Below are positions 9,257-18,383 of a stretch of 64,000 nucleotides of DNA, piece after piece (within the stretch, counting starts at the first letter, position 1; each line of letters begins with the position of its first letter). This DNA is from Caldicellulosiruptor obsidiansis OB47 (GTDB lineage Bacteria > Bacillota > Thermoanaerobacteria > Caldicellulosiruptorales > Caldicellulosiruptoraceae). Made by a program: the position numbers and the translations under genes. The stretch covers positions 1,434,001 to 1,498,000 of the forward strand of contig NC_014392.1 of the NCBI RefSeq assembly GCF_000145215.1, given 5' to 3'. The notes beneath the pieces were generated by a model. The model saw nothing but the letters and a program-made list of their open reading frames with translations. It made no database searches and had not been told where the DNA came from.

Positions 9257-10045
9257 TTATAGGAATCTTGTAACAAGGTCAGCTATACACTCTATTTGAG
9301 CATCTTCAATCCCTTCATAGATTTCACATTTAACCTCTTCAAAGTTTTGCTCCATAAACTCATCCACAGAAGTCTTTGAACCTTCTGCTCCTACTTTGCT
9401 AAAATCAAAGTTTTCTAAATCATCTAAACTCAAGACTTGAGGTGTATAAGAAAGAGCTTTTATCATGAAGCTTAGTTTTGGAAGCCTAAGATAGCTACTT
9501 TCTTTTTTAACAGAAATTAATGCCGGCAGGTTTACCTCAAACTTAAACACTGTATTTTCAACTTTTCTTTCAACTTCTATTCGCTGCAGCTCTAAAACCT
9601 TTATATTACTTGCAAATGCTATGTGAGGAATATTAAGATATTCTGCTATCTGAGGTGGGACAATAGATGTCTCACCATCTAAGGAAGACTCACCACACAG
9701 TATCAAGTCAAAGTTGCCAAGCTTTTCAATAGTCTTTGCCAGCGCATACGCAGTAGAATACGCATCAGAGCCAGCAAGTCTTCTGTCACTTAAAAGCACA
9801 CAGCTATCACAACCCACTTCTATAAGTTCTTTTATTTTGCTCTCACATTCTGAAGGACCCATTGAAAGAGTGGTAATATGCACATCTTTATAAACATCTT
9901 TTATTCTAAGAGCAAATTCTAAAGCGCTAAGGTCTGCAGGATTGTTTATTAAATACTGAGCATTTCTTTTTATAGTTTTGGTTTGAGGATTATACTCCAC
10001 CTTTTCTGGAGCAACCACTTGTTTTATACATACAAGAATTTTCAT
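9257..10045 (-). CDS. etfB: Electron transfer flavoprotein beta subunit
   Basis: 262 residues, the usual EtfB length. It starts MKILVCIKQVVAP, has the ALEFALRIKD helix near 42-52, a DLILCGESSLDGETSIVPPQIAEYLNIPH stretch near 115-142 (the nucleotide-binding and signature region) and the LPALISVKKES segment near 175. It pairs with EtfA. Thirty-two bases separate it from the acyl-CoA dehydrogenase gene upstream, and the three genes share the promoter at 11265-11294. The usual butyryl-CoA pathway partners (crotonase, 3-hydroxybutyryl-CoA dehydrogenase, thiolase) are not beside it. Confidence 0.93.
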   Translation of the reverse strand: MKILVCIKQVVAPEKVEYNPQTKTIKRNAQYLINNPADLSALEFALRIKDVYKDVHITTLSMGPSECESKIKELIEVGCDSCVLLSDRRLAGSDAYSTAYALAKTIEKLGNFDLILCGESSLDGETSIVPPQIAEYLNIPHIAFASNIKVLELQRIEVERKVENTVFKFEVNLPALISVKKESSYLRLPKLSFMIKALSYTPQVLSLDDLENFDFSKVGAEGSKTSVDEFMEQNFEEVKCEIYEGIEDAQIECIADLVTRFL

Positions 10046-10077
10046 TTTTCAAGAACTCCCCCTAAAGTCTTAAAGAT

Positions 10078-11223
10078 TTAATACTCTTTTATGATTTCAG
10101 ACGCGATAATATTTCTTTGAATCTGATTTGCACCTTCAAATATCTGAGTTACTTTAGCATCCCTCATCATCTTTTCAACCGGATAGTCTTTAACATATCC
10201 ATTTCCACCCATAATCTGAACGGCATCAGTGGTGACCTTCATAGCCACATCAGATGCGAAAACCTTGCACGCTGAAGACTCCTTTGAAAAATCCTTTGCA
10301 CCACTATCAATCATTCGGCATGTTGAATAAAGCATAGCTCTTGCAGCTTCGATGTTTATGTACATGTCAGCCAGCATATGCTGAATTGCCTGAAAGGATG
10401 AAAGAGGTTGTCCGAACTGGACCCTTTCTTTTGCATACCTGATTGCATGCTCATATGCACCTTGAGCAATCCCAACAGCCATTGCAGCCACTCCGGGACG
10501 TGTCCTGTCAAACGTCTTCATTGCAACAATAAATCCTGTACCTTCCCTACCTAAAAGATTTTCTTTGGGAACTTTACAATCTTCAAATATAAGCTCTGTA
10601 GTAGAAGACGCTCTTATACCCATCTTGTCTTCTTTTTTCCCACAATAAAATCCTTCGTACTCCTTTTCTACAATGAATGCTGAAATTCCGCGCGGTCCTT
10701 TCGATTTGTCGGTTACTGCAAATACCACATACACGTCAGCTTCACCGCCGTTTGTAATCCAATGCTTGCTTCCGTTTAAAATATAATAATCTCCTTTTTT
10801 CTCTGCAGTCGTCTTTATACTGCTCACATCACTTCCAGCATCAGCTTCTGTCAATGCAAACGCGGCTATCAACTCTCCTTTTGCTATCTTGGGTAAATAC
10901 TTTTTCTTTTGTTCCTCTTTGCCATAAAGAATTATAGGATATGCGCCCAGAGCTGTTGCAGCGTATGATACCGCAACACCTGCACAATTTCTTGAAAGCT
11001 CTTCTACAACAAGGCACATTTCCATAACACCGCCACCAAACCCACCGTACTCTTTAGGAATGTATACACCAGTGAGCTCTGTGTATGCTAAAAGGTCCAA
11101 TATATCTCTTGGGAATATGCCTTCTTTGTCATATTTTATTGCAACCTTCGACACGTACTCATCTGAAATTCTCTTTGCAAGTTTCTTTATAATCTTTTGT
11201 TCTTCACTTAAAAAATATTCCAC
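10078..11223 (-). CDS. Acyl-CoA dehydrogenase
   Basis: 381 residues from the GTG at 11223, the typical length. Family landmarks are [20 protein letters not shown] near 125, the FAD-contacting [11 protein letters not shown] near 160, [13 protein letters not shown] near 275 and the catalytic glutamate in [10 protein letters not shown] near 365. It should oxidise a short acyl-CoA to the 2-enoyl-CoA and hand electrons to EtfAB, whose genes follow directly. A longer reading frame reaches 11298 but would run through the promoter. The GTG has AGGGGG upstream (rather long spacing) and gives the normal N-terminus VEYFLSEEQ, so I prefer it. Substrate chain length is unknown. Confidence 0.9.
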   Translation of the reverse strand: MEYFLSEEQKIIKKLAKRISDEYVSKVAIKYDKEGIFPRDILDLLAYTELTGVYIPKEYGGFGGGVMEMCLVVEELSRNCAGVAVSYAATALGAYPIILYGKEEQKKKYLPKIAKGELIAAFALTEADAGSDVSSIKTTAEKKGDYYILNGSKHWITNGGEADVYVVFAVTDKSKGPRGISAFIVEKEYEGFYCGKKEDKMGIRASSTTELIFEDCKVPKENLLGREGTGFIVAMKTFDRTRPGVAAMAVGIAQGAYEHAIRYAKERVQFGQPLSSFQAIQHMLADMYINIEAARAMLYSTCRMIDSGAKDFSKESSACKVFASDVAMKVTTDAVQIMGGNGYVKDYPVEKMMRDAKVTQIFEGANQIQRNIIASEIIKEY

Positions 11224-11264
11224 CTTAAAAATTCGCCCCCTACTTTTGCAGTATCCTTCTTCAT

Positions 11265-11294
11265 AGTTTATCAGATGAAATTCTCTATTGTCAA
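11265..11294 (-). promoter_or_regulatory. Sigma-A type promoter for acd-etfBA
   Basis: On the minus strand a perfect TTGACA (11294-11289) is followed after 18 bases by TAAACT (11270-11265). The predicted transcript start is near 11258, leaving a leader of about 35 bases before the GTG start. The box lies in the divergent space between acd and tmcAL and supports the shorter acd start. Confidence 0.7.
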
Positions 11295-11412
11295 ACAACC
11301 AAAATTTTTTACATTGATGGGGTTATTTTGTAACAATAATTGTTGTATTGCGTTATTATTTTTTGATATCATACTTCATATAAAAAAAACTGTCCTGGGG
11401 AAGGACTACAAA

Positions 11413-12615
11413 ATGAAAGTTGCTGGAATAGTAGTAGAATACAACCCTTTTCACAATGGACACCTGTACCATCTGCAAAAAACAAGAGAAATAACAAATG
11501 CAGACATAGTTGTGGGCGTAATGAGCGGTAACTTTATTCAAAGAGGAGAACCTGCGATTGTAAACAAATGGGCAAGGACAAAGATGGCTATTTTAAACGG
11601 GGTAGATGTCATTTTTGAACTGCCGTTTGCATATGCCTGCAACAGTGCCGAAATATTTGCATATGGCGCAATATCCATTTTAAACCAGCTCGGCGTTGAC
11701 TTTGTTGTTTTTGGTTCAGAGTGCGGTGATATTGATAAGCTTAAAGAAGCTGCTAAATACTTGGCATTTGAAGAAGATGATTTCAAGTCAAGTTTGAAAA
11801 GTTATTTGAAAGAAGGGTATTCCTTCCCAAAAGCTCGTGAACTTGCCCTTATCAAAACATGTAAAACCAATATTGAATTTTCTTCTAACAATATACTTGG
11901 AATTGAATATATCAAATGGATTTACAGATTAGGCTCAAAGATTAAACCACTAACCATAAAAAGGATAGGTGCATTTTATAATGACCCTAACCTCACACAG
12001 GACATATACTCTTCAGCTACTGCTATAAGAAGAAACATAAATAACTTGCAGGCGATCAAAAACAAAATGCCATCTGCTTCTTATGAAATACTGATAGAAG
12101 AATTTGAAAGCGGAAGAGGCCCTGTGTTTCTTGAGGATTACTTTAAGCTCTTTATCTACAACGCCATCGTTGTACCAGATTTTTTGAAAAACAAAATTGA
12201 TGTCAAAGAAGGGCTTGAAAATAGATTTGAAAAGTACATTTTCAATTCTCCATCAGCTAAAAATCTTCTTGAGAATGTAAAAACTAAAAGATATACCCTT
12301 ACAAGACTTCAGAGAATATTTATACACGCTGTTGTAAGAAACAATTTTGACCAAAAGACTCTTCTTTCCATTACACCTTATGTAAGAGTTTTGGGATTCA
12401 ACCAAAAAGGAAAAGAATATTTAAATAAGATAAAAGACAAAATTGAGTATATCACAAAACTAAATCAGCAGTGGTTAAAAAACCTTCAATACAAAGAGCT
12501 TCTTGAACTTGAAATAAGGTCTTCAATGCTGCATGCTCTGCAATATAAAGATTTTCACAAATATCTGCAGACAGAATTTAAATCATCTCCTATCTATATC
12601 AGTTCAAGAAGCTAA
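11413..12615 (+). CDS. tmcAL: tRNA(Met) cytidine acetate ligase TmcAL (YlbM family)
   Basis: 400 residues from the ATG at 11413, preceded by GGGGAAGG. The nucleotidyltransferase-like N-terminus reads KVAGIVVEYNPFHNGHLYHL with the HNGH (HxGH-type) motif, then VGVMSGNFIQRGEPAI and the SATAIRRN (Ser-Ser/Thr-x-x-R-like) motif near 195. TmcAL uses ATP and acetate to make N4-acetylcytidine in the elongator tRNA-Met anticodon wobble position. An upstream reading-frame extension of 46 residues has no family similarity and would overlap the acd promoter region. It is divergent from acd and its 3' end overlaps the convergent patatin gene by 12 bases. Confidence 0.9.
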   Translation: MKVAGIVVEYNPFHNGHLYHLQKTREITNADIVVGVMSGNFIQRGEPAIVNKWARTKMAILNGVDVIFELPFAYACNSAEIFAYGAISILNQLGVDFVVFGSECGDIDKLKEAAKYLAFEEDDFKSSLKSYLKEGYSFPKARELALIKTCKTNIEFSSNNILGIEYIKWIYRLGSKIKPLTIKRIGAFYNDPNLTQDIYSSATAIRRNINNLQAIKNKMPSASYEILIEEFESGRGPVFLEDYFKLFIYNAIVVPDFLKNKIDVKEGLENRFEKYIFNSPSAKNLLENVKTKRYTLTRLQRIFIHAVVRNNFDQKTLLSITPYVRVLGFNQKGKEYLNKIKDKIEYITKLNQQWLKNLQYKELLELEIRSSMLHALQYKDFHKYLQTEFKSSPIYISSRS

Positions 12616-13362
12616 ATTCTTTAAGTTTCCTAACTCCTCTTCTGCCCTTTTCTTTCCTCTTTGATACGCCTTTTCTACATCAGCAAGGGTATATGGATTT
12701 ATATCCTCAAGATTAATCTTTATAAGATAATCAAGATATCCTTGTTTTAGCCTGAATATCTCCTCACCCATGATATCAATTGTGGTCATTATCATTTCTA
12801 AAATATTCTTGGGTTCTTTTAGCAAGCCTTTGCCTGAAACATCAACTCCAATTACAAATTCACAGCCGTTTTCTCTCAAGACCTTCCCCGGCACTTTGTC
12901 TACTACCGCTCCATCAACCAGCACAGTATCCCCTATTTTATATGGTGGAAGAACTCCGGGAATAGATATGCTGCTTCTTACAGCATCATATAAACTTCCC
13001 TCGCTGAAGACCACCTGCTCACCCTTTAAAAGGTCTGTTGCAACAACATAAAATGGATATTTTAAATCGGAAAATTTTTTATCTCGTAGGAAAAGCTTTA
13101 AAATCTCTTCTATATTTTTACCTGAAATGAGTGCATTCTTTCTAACTTTAAAATCTATGAGTATGTCATTTCTTATTTGCTTTGCCACCTTGTATATAAG
13201 GCCAAGGTCATATCCAAGACAGTAAAATGCGCCTATAACAGCACCAATGCTTGAACCTGAAAAAGCTTCAAATTTAAACTCCTTTTCCAACACTTCTATA
13301 ACTCCTATGTGTGCAAACCCTCTCATTGCACCAGAACCAAGCGCAAGTGAAACTTTTTTCAT
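12604..13362 (-). CDS. Patatin-like phospholipase (YlbK family)
   Basis: 252 residues from the ATG at 13362, which has GGAGG five bases upstream; the ATG four codons earlier is part of that ribosome-binding site. The oxyanion-hole motif is LGSGAMRGFAHIG near residue 10, the nucleophile serine lies in GSSIGAV near 38, and the catalytic aspartate in VDGAVVD near 150. This is the serine-aspartate dyad esterase/lipase arrangement. The substrate is unknown. The ylbM-ylbK-ylbJ order matches the Bacillus ylb neighbourhood, which supports orthology with YlbK. Confidence 0.88.
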   Translation of the reverse strand: MKKVSLALGSGAMRGFAHIGVIEVLEKEFKFEAFSGSSIGAVIGAFYCLGYDLGLIYKVAKQIRNDILIDFKVRKNALISGKNIEEILKLFLRDKKFSDLKYPFYVVATDLLKGEQVVFSEGSLYDAVRSSISIPGVLPPYKIGDTVLVDGAVVDKVPGKVLRENGCEFVIGVDVSGKGLLKEPKNILEMIMTTIDIMGEEIFRLKQGYLDYLIKINLEDINPYTLADVEKAYQRGKKRAEEELGNLKNLAS

Positions 13363-13429
13363 TTTACCCTCCATACAGTAATATTATTTTAAGTAGAACG
13401 CCATTTATTTATGTATTGGAGCAAAGTAC

Positions 13430-14407
13430 TTGAGAGAGATATTTAACTTTACCGTAATAATATTATGTATACTTTATTTTTTATCTATGTTTTTAAATCC
13501 TCAGCTTATCATTCAGTCAACAACAAAATCAGCAATCATATGGTGGAAAAAAGTCCTGCCTTCTCTTTTCCCGTACTTTTTAGTCATAAATATACTTATA
13601 GAATCGAAATTAATAAACTTTATTTCATATATATTTTTTTGGCCATCAAAAAAATTATTCAAACTTTCACCTAATGGCTTTATAGTAATGATAATGGGAA
13701 TGCTGACCGGCTATCCTGTCGGTAGTAAAATGGTATGTAACTTATATAGTCAAAAATTAATCGACAAAAAGGAAGCTTTAAGACTTCTCTACTTTGTAAA
13801 TAACTCTGGTCCTCTTTTTATCATTGGAACGGTTGGAATCAATCTGTTGGGTTCTAAAAAGTACGGATATATGCTATTTTTTGCTCATATACTCGCAAGC
13901 CTGATAATAGCTTTTTGTACTTCTCGGCTTGCACAAAGTGAAATCCTGTCAGCTTCCACACCTTACAAACTTTTAAATTTTGACATTGGAAAGGTTCTAT
14001 CAAAATCAGTCAAAGACTCAGTTGAGTCCATACTCATTATAGGCGGTTTTATAACTCTCTTTTTCAACTTGAATAACGTTCTCGAATATTTCAAAATTTA
14101 TCATTCAATATGTAGCCTTTTCAGATTTACAGGTGCAGATGCTACTCTTATAAAAGGACTTTTATATGGCTTGTTTGAAATAACAAACGGTAGTGTGCAA
14201 ATTAATACAAACTCTCTTCCTATCTGGCAAAAATTGATAGCATCTGAGCTTATTATTTCCTGGGGCGGACTTAGTGTACACTTTCAAACCATATCCTTTT
14301 TGAACGCAACAGGTTTGCAATCTTTCCATTATATCATTGGAAAATTGATTCAGTGTGCTTTAGCTACAGCTATTATTTGCGTGTTTCTAATAATTTTACC
14401 ACTATGA
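13430..14407 (+). CDS. ylbJ: Sporulation integral membrane protein YlbJ
   Basis: 325 residues, starting at TTG 13430 with GGAG eight bases upstream. It has about eight membrane spans and nucleoside-transporter Gate-like segments: WWKKVLPSLFPYFLV near 35, GMLTGYPVGSKMV near 90 and a GLLYGLFEITNG segment near 240. In Bacillus subtilis YlbJ is needed for dipicolinic-acid-dependent spore properties and is expressed in the mother cell. Its presence with SASP and SpoVS genes shows that at least part of a sporulation programme is encoded. It is convergent with the coiled-coil protein gene (6-base overlap). Confidence 0.88.
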   Translation: MREIFNFTVIILCILYFLSMFLNPQLIIQSTTKSAIIWWKKVLPSLFPYFLVINILIESKLINFISYIFFWPSKKLFKLSPNGFIVMIMGMLTGYPVGSKMVCNLYSQKLIDKKEALRLLYFVNNSGPLFIIGTVGINLLGSKKYGYMLFFAHILASLIIAFCTSRLAQSEILSASTPYKLLNFDIGKVLSKSVKDSVESILIIGGFITLFFNLNNVLEYFKIYHSICSLFRFTGADATLIKGLLYGLFEITNGSVQINTNSLPIWQKLIASELIISWGGLSVHFQTISFLNATGLQSFHYIIGKLIQCALATAIICVFLIILPL

Positions 14408-14863
14408 GTTTTTCTGTCTTATTTGGTCAATATTATCATTTAGTTCTTTTACAATATTTTCAATAGTTTTCTTTGTCTGCTCTAAAAGCTCAATGGTATA
14501 ACTTTGGGCCATAAGTCTATATTCTTTTGCATGTTCTTTTGCTTTTTGGATAATCTCCTCTGCCCTCTTCTCTGCCAATTTGACAATTTCTGTCTCATCC
14601 ACAAGACCTTTTACTTTGCTCTCCGCATCATTTATGATTGCTTCTGCTTCCTTTTGAGCTCTCTCCAAAATCTTCTTCCTCTCTTCTTTTGCCCACTTGA
14701 CTTGAGAAAGTTCTTGCGGCAGCAAAAGCCTTATTTCTTTTATTATCTCTAAAAGCTCATCCTTTTCCACCATAACCTTTGATGTAAACGGTATTGATTT
14801 GCTATTTTCTATTATTTCCTCCATTCTCTCTAAAAGCTCTAATATGCTCAGCTCACCCATCAC
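14402..14863 (-). CDS. Coiled-coil protein of unknown function next to coaD
   Basis: 153 residues, almost all charged amphipathic helix: [20 protein letters not shown] (about 60-80) then further heptad-rich sequence to 145. It resembles ATP synthase b-subunit or DivIVA-like stalks in composition only; there is no membrane segment and no enzymatic motif. Its start overlaps the coaD stop by 4 bases, so it is translationally coupled to coaD and rsmD. Similar small coiled-coil proteins occur beside coaD in other clostridia, as far as I recall. Function is unknown. Confidence 0.7.
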   Translation of the reverse strand: MMGELSILELLERMEEIIENSKSIPFTSKVMVEKDELLEIIKEIRLLLPQELSQVKWAKEERKKILERAQKEAEAIINDAESKVKGLVDETEIVKLAEKRAEEIIQKAKEHAKEYRLMAQSYTIELLEQTKKTIENIVKELNDNIDQIRQKNS

Positions 14864-15366
14864 TTATTTTCCTCCGTTTCTGCATATTTCTTATTCAATT
14901 TCTTCATTACCTTTTTAGCAATCTTTTCAGGAACTAAGTCCTCTATGCACCCGCCAAATCTTGCAACTTCTTTGACCATGCTTGAACTGAGGTATGAATA
15001 CTTGCTATTTGTCATCATAAAGATTGTTTCAATCGAAGGTTCAAGTTTTTTGTTCAAAAGTGCCATCTGAAATTCATACTCAAAGTCGGACACTGCCCTC
15101 AATCCCTTTACTATAACTTTCGCATTTTCCTGTTTCATGAAATCAATTAAAAGACCTTTAAAAGCTTTTATCTCAACATTCGGCAGATGCTCTGTTGTCT
15201 CTTTTAAAAGTTCAACCCTCTCTTCAATGTCAAACACAGGGGTTTTATTTGGATTGACCAGAACAGCCACAATTAATTTATCAAAAATTTTCGAAGCCCT
15301 TTCAATTATATCAAGGTGACCATTTGTAACAGGGTCAAAACTTCCCGGATATACTCCTATCTTCAA
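14860..15366 (-). CDS. coaD: Phosphopantetheine adenylyltransferase
   Basis: 168 residues, standard length. The nucleotidyltransferase motif is [18 protein letters not shown] with the T/HxGH-type site. Further landmarks are [20 protein letters not shown] near 90-108 and [17 protein letters not shown] near 123-139. The enzyme makes dephospho-CoA from 4'-phosphopantetheine and ATP, the penultimate step of CoA synthesis. It overlaps rsmD by 4 bases, the widely conserved rsmD-coaD pair. Confidence 0.96.
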   Translation of the reverse strand: MKIGVYPGSFDPVTNGHLDIIERASKIFDKLIVAVLVNPNKTPVFDIEERVELLKETTEHLPNVEIKAFKGLLIDFMKQENAKVIVKGLRAVSDFEYEFQMALLNKKLEPSIETIFMMTNSKYSYLSSSMVKEVARFGGCIEDLVPEKIAKKVMKKLNKKYAETEENK

Positions 15367-15917
15367 CTTCTCTTACCCCCAAAACAAAAAATTGTAATTT
15401 TAGTATCACCATACTCTCTTTCTCTCAAAATAGAGAGGTTTTCATCTTCATACCGAAACTCTACATTAGATTCAACAATTATAAGACCATTTTCATTGAT
15501 TCTGTTATTTTCTATTATTTCAGAAATACACTCTTTTGCATAACCAGACTTGTACGGGGGGTCTAAAAAGATAATATCAAATACTGGACAGTTTTTAGAC
15601 TTTAGAAATCTTATTACATCAGCTTTTATTATCCTCGCCCTTTTCAACAAATTTAAGTTTTTAAGATTTTCCTTAATTAGATTAATGCACCTCACATCTT
15701 TTTCAACAAATACAACCTCTTTCGCACCACGCGATAAAAACTCAATCCCCACATTTCCCGTCCCTGCAAAAAAATCAGCTACAATAAGCTTTTCATTCAA
15801 AAAAGGTGCTATCATATTAAAAATAGCTTCTTTTACTCTATCTGATGTAGGTCTTAACCCTTCAATATTTGCACTTTTTAATTTTCTACCTTTTTGCTGG
15901 CCGCTTATAACCCTCAT
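15363..15917 (-). CDS. rsmD: 16S rRNA (guanine966-N2)-methyltransferase
   Basis: 184 residues. It begins [14 protein letters not shown], followed by [16 protein letters not shown], the SAM-binding [20 protein letters not shown] near 47-66 and the catalytic DPPYKSGYA near 118. This is the RsmD arrangement for base methylation of 16S rRNA. It is upstream of coaD in the same transcript. There are about 60 bases between its start and the SASP terminator. Confidence 0.94.
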   Translation of the reverse strand: MRVISGQQKGRKLKSANIEGLRPTSDRVKEAIFNMIAPFLNEKLIVADFFAGTGNVGIEFLSRGAKEVVFVEKDVRCINLIKENLKNLNLLKRARIIKADVIRFLKSKNCPVFDIIFLDPPYKSGYAKECISEIIENNRINENGLIIVESNVEFRYEDENLSILREREYGDTKITIFCFGGKRS

Positions 15918-15972
15918 CTTTTAAGCAACTTCTTACAATTTGTTTATATATTGATTATATAAAAATCACTCT

Positions 15973-16016
15973 AAAAAAACAACAACGAAGAGACTCAAAA
16001 AGTCCCTTCGTTGTTG
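15973..16016 (-). terminator. Intrinsic terminator of the SASP gene
   Basis: A perfect 11-bp stem (CAACAACGAAG at 15980-15990 with its complement at 16006-16016) is followed on the minus strand by seven T residues. It sits 25 bases downstream of the SASP stop codon. Confidence 0.9.
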
Positions 16017-16040
16017 GTAAATTTTAAACACATCGCGGGG

Positions 16041-16238
16041 TTATTTACCTGCTGCTCTATTTTCATAATCCTGAATCATTCTCTTTACCATATAACCACC
16101 AATTGAACCTGCTTGTTTTGCTGTCAAATCACCATTGTAACCTGGTTTCAACGGAACACCAATTGAGCTTGCTACCTCTGCCTTTAATTGGTCAAGAGCC
16201 TTGGTTGCTTCCGGAACAAGCTTTCTATTTCTTGCCAT
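16041..16238 (-). CDS. Alpha/beta-type small acid-soluble spore protein
   Basis: 65 residues from the ATG at 16238 (MARNRKLVPEATKALDQLK), with AGGGGG nine bases upstream. It carries both SASP signatures: KAEVASSIGVPL with the GPR protease cleavage context, and GGYMVKRMIQDYENR near the C-terminus. These proteins coat spore DNA in the A form and protect it from UV and heat. The gene stands alone, with its own terminator and a candidate forespore promoter. An in-frame TTG three codons upstream is less likely as start. Confidence 0.95.
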   Translation of the reverse strand: MARNRKLVPEATKALDQLKAEVASSIGVPLKPGYNGDLTAKQAGSIGGYMVKRMIQDYENRAAGK

Positions 16239-16286
16239 GGCCTTCAACCCCCTTTTTTTGTTTGAGACTTTTCTTTTTTCACTATT

Positions 16287-16316
16287 TAATATGCTCTCTT
16301 TTTAAAAATATTATAA
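16287..16316 (-). promoter_or_regulatory. Candidate sigma-G/sigma-F promoter for the SASP gene
   Basis: On the minus strand TTATA (16316-16312) and CATATTA (16293-16287) are separated by 18 bases. CATATTA fits the forespore -10 consensus CATNNTA, and the -35 matches four of five positions of GNATA. The implied leader is about 42 bases. A vegetative promoter overlapping this AT-rich stretch cannot be excluded. Confidence 0.45.
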
Positions 16317-16336
16317 CAAGAAATATTTGAAAAGGG

Positions 16337-18376
16337 TTAAAGGCCAATATTTTCTATATTATTGTAAAATTGTTTGTTGATTTTCTCTAAAAGTTTGTTA
16401 TCAACAAGATTGAGTCTAATAGTCTCTTCTGCAGCTATTCTCGCTTGTTTTAAAATATCCATATCATTTATGATATCGGCTACTTTAAAGTTCATAACAC
16501 CGTGCTGTTTTGTCCCAAACAAATCACCAGGTCCTCGAAGTTTTAGATCCATTTCAGCAATTTCAAATCCGTTCTGACTTCTGGTTATAGCTATCATCCT
16601 TTTTTTGGCAATTTCTGAATCGCTTTGATTAAACAAAATACAGTACGACTGGTGCTCGCCTCTGCCAACTCGCCCCCTTAGCTGATGCAGCTGGGCAAGT
16701 CCAAATCTTTCAGCATTCTCAATCACCATTACTGTCGCATTTGGAACGTTTATTCCAACCTCAACAACTGTAGTTGAAACTAATATATGAATGTATCCAT
16801 CTTTAAAATCATTTAAGATTTTGTCTCTCTCTTTTACAGAAAGTTTTCCGTGCAGACACCCAATATTGTAGTCTTTAAAAAATCCTTCTTTTAAGGATTT
16901 CGCAAATTCAACTGCTGATTTTGCATTCAAAGTTTCTGACTCTTCAATCAGAGGACATATCCAGTAAACCTGCCTTCCTTCATCTAACTGTTTCTTTATA
17001 AAATTATACACCCGCTGGCGAAAACTCTCATCAACAGCGTATGTCAAAATCTTTTTTCTGCCGGGAGGTAACTGGTCAATAATAGAAATATCAAGGTCTC
17101 CATACAAAACCAAACTCAAAGTTCTGGGTATTGGAGTTGCTGTCATAACAAGAATGTTCGGCGAACTTCCTTTTTTTGTGAGTTCTACCCTTTGGATAAC
17201 TCCAAATCTGTGTTGTTCATCAGTGATTGCTAAGCCAAGGTTTTTAAATTTTACTTCATCTTGGATAAGAGCATGAGTTCCAATGACCATTTTGCAAAGT
17301 CCATGTTCAATCTCTTTTAAAATTATTTCTTTTTCTTTTTTTGGAGTTGATCCAATCAAAAGTCTTACGTTAAATTTATTCCCAAAATACTTTTTACATT
17401 CGTTATAATGCTGCAAAGCTAAAACCTCTGTTGGTGCCATCAGTGCAACCTGATATCCCGCTTTTATTGTTGCATATGCGCTTGCCAAAGCTACAACCGT
17501 TTTCCCGCAGCCAACATCGCCTTGGATGAGTCTGTTCATCTGTTTTGTACTCTCTAAATCCTGTGCAATCTCTGCCAGCACTCTTTTTTGTGCCTCGGTC
17601 AACTCAAACGGCAGAAGCTTTTCAAACTCTTTTAAGCTACTTTGTGCATTTTCAATTTTTAATCCTTCGTTTTTTTCTATGTTTTCTTTTAGAAGCAAAA
17701 GGGAAAGCTGAAGAAGATAAAATTCTTCAAACACAAGCCTTTTCCTTGCAAGTTCTAAGCTCAATTTGTTTTCTGGAAAATGAATATTTTTTATTGCAAA
17801 ATTGATTTCACTCAAATTATATTTTTGCCTTATATAAGGCGGAATTATATCTATAAGTGCTCCATCAACTTGCTGCAGAAGATTGTTCACAATATTTCTA
17901 ATCACCTTTTGAGAAAGACCTTCTGTAGAATTGTATACAGGAACAATCCTGCCTGTATGAAGAAGATGTTGGTCATATTTCTCAAATTCGGGATTTTTGA
18001 CCTCAATATAAAAGCCTTTTCTCTCTATCTTCCCAGAAAAGCAGAATATCTCTCCTTCCTTCAAAACGTTTTTTATATAGTCCTGGTTAAACCATACTGT
18101 TGTAACAACGCCTGTACTATCTTCAACAGGAATTTTTATTATCTTTACTGACTTTGTCTCTATCTCCACAGGCTTGCCAGCAACTTTTGCAACAAATGAC
18201 TCTATTTCACCATTGCAAAGCTCTCTTATTTTCTTTAGCTTACTATAATCAAGATATTTTCGGGGTATGTGCCAGAGCAAATCCTCGGCTTTTTTTATAC
18301 CCAGCTTTTTAAATAGCCTTTCTCTGTTTTCTCCAACACCTTTTAAGAATCTTATGTCTTTTTCAAGAACATTCAT
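16337..18376 (-). CDS. recG: ATP-dependent DNA helicase RecG
   Basis: 679 residues from the ATG at 18376 (MNVLEKDIRFLKGVG). The N-terminal wedge/OB domain (about 60-170) is followed by helicase motifs: Walker A GDVGCGKTVVALA near 285, TDEQHRFGV (DEQH box) near 385, VMTATPIPRTL near 412, and motif VI QLRGRVGRGEHQS near 600. RecG remodels stalled replication forks and Holliday junctions. A longer frame starting at TTG 18400 would overlap the upstream gene and lacks a better ribosome-binding site. It begins 7 bases after the DAK2-domain gene, so they are co-transcribed. Confidence 0.95.
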   Translation of the reverse strand: MNVLEKDIRFLKGVGENRERLFKKLGIKKAEDLLWHIPRKYLDYSKLKKIRELCNGEIESFVAKVAGKPVEIETKSVKIIKIPVEDSTGVVTTVWFNQDYIKNVLKEGEIFCFSGKIERKGFYIEVKNPEFEKYDQHLLHTGRIVPVYNSTEGLSQKVIRNIVNNLLQQVDGALIDIIPPYIRQKYNLSEINFAIKNIHFPENKLSLELARKRLVFEEFYLLQLSLLLLKENIEKNEGLKIENAQSSLKEFEKLLPFELTEAQKRVLAEIAQDLESTKQMNRLIQGDVGCGKTVVALASAYATIKAGYQVALMAPTEVLALQHYNECKKYFGNKFNVRLLIGSTPKKEKEIILKEIEHGLCKMVIGTHALIQDEVKFKNLGLAITDEQHRFGVIQRVELTKKGSSPNILVMTATPIPRTLSLVLYGDLDISIIDQLPPGRKKILTYAVDESFRQRVYNFIKKQLDEGRQVYWICPLIEESETLNAKSAVEFAKSLKEGFFKDYNIGCLHGKLSVKERDKILNDFKDGYIHILVSTTVVEVGINVPNATVMVIENAERFGLAQLHQLRGRVGRGEHQSYCILFNQSDSEIAKKRMIAITRSQNGFEIAEMDLKLRGPGDLFGTKQHGVMNFKVADIINDMDILKQARIAAEETIRLNLVDNKLLEKINKQFYNNIENIGL

Positions 18377-18383
18377 TTTATCA

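Noticed and set aside
11224..11298. Longer acyl-CoA dehydrogenase start at 11298
   Set aside because: The extension crosses the predicted promoter and gives an N-terminus unlike the family.
11275..11412. A 46-residue N-terminal extension of TmcAL
   Set aside because: It overlaps the divergent promoter region, lacks family similarity, and a good ribosome-binding site precedes the ATG at 11413.
13362..13379. Sigma-E-like -10 (CATACAGT) upstream of ylbJ
   Set aside because: The -10 matches seven of eight positions but no acceptable -35 is at the right distance.
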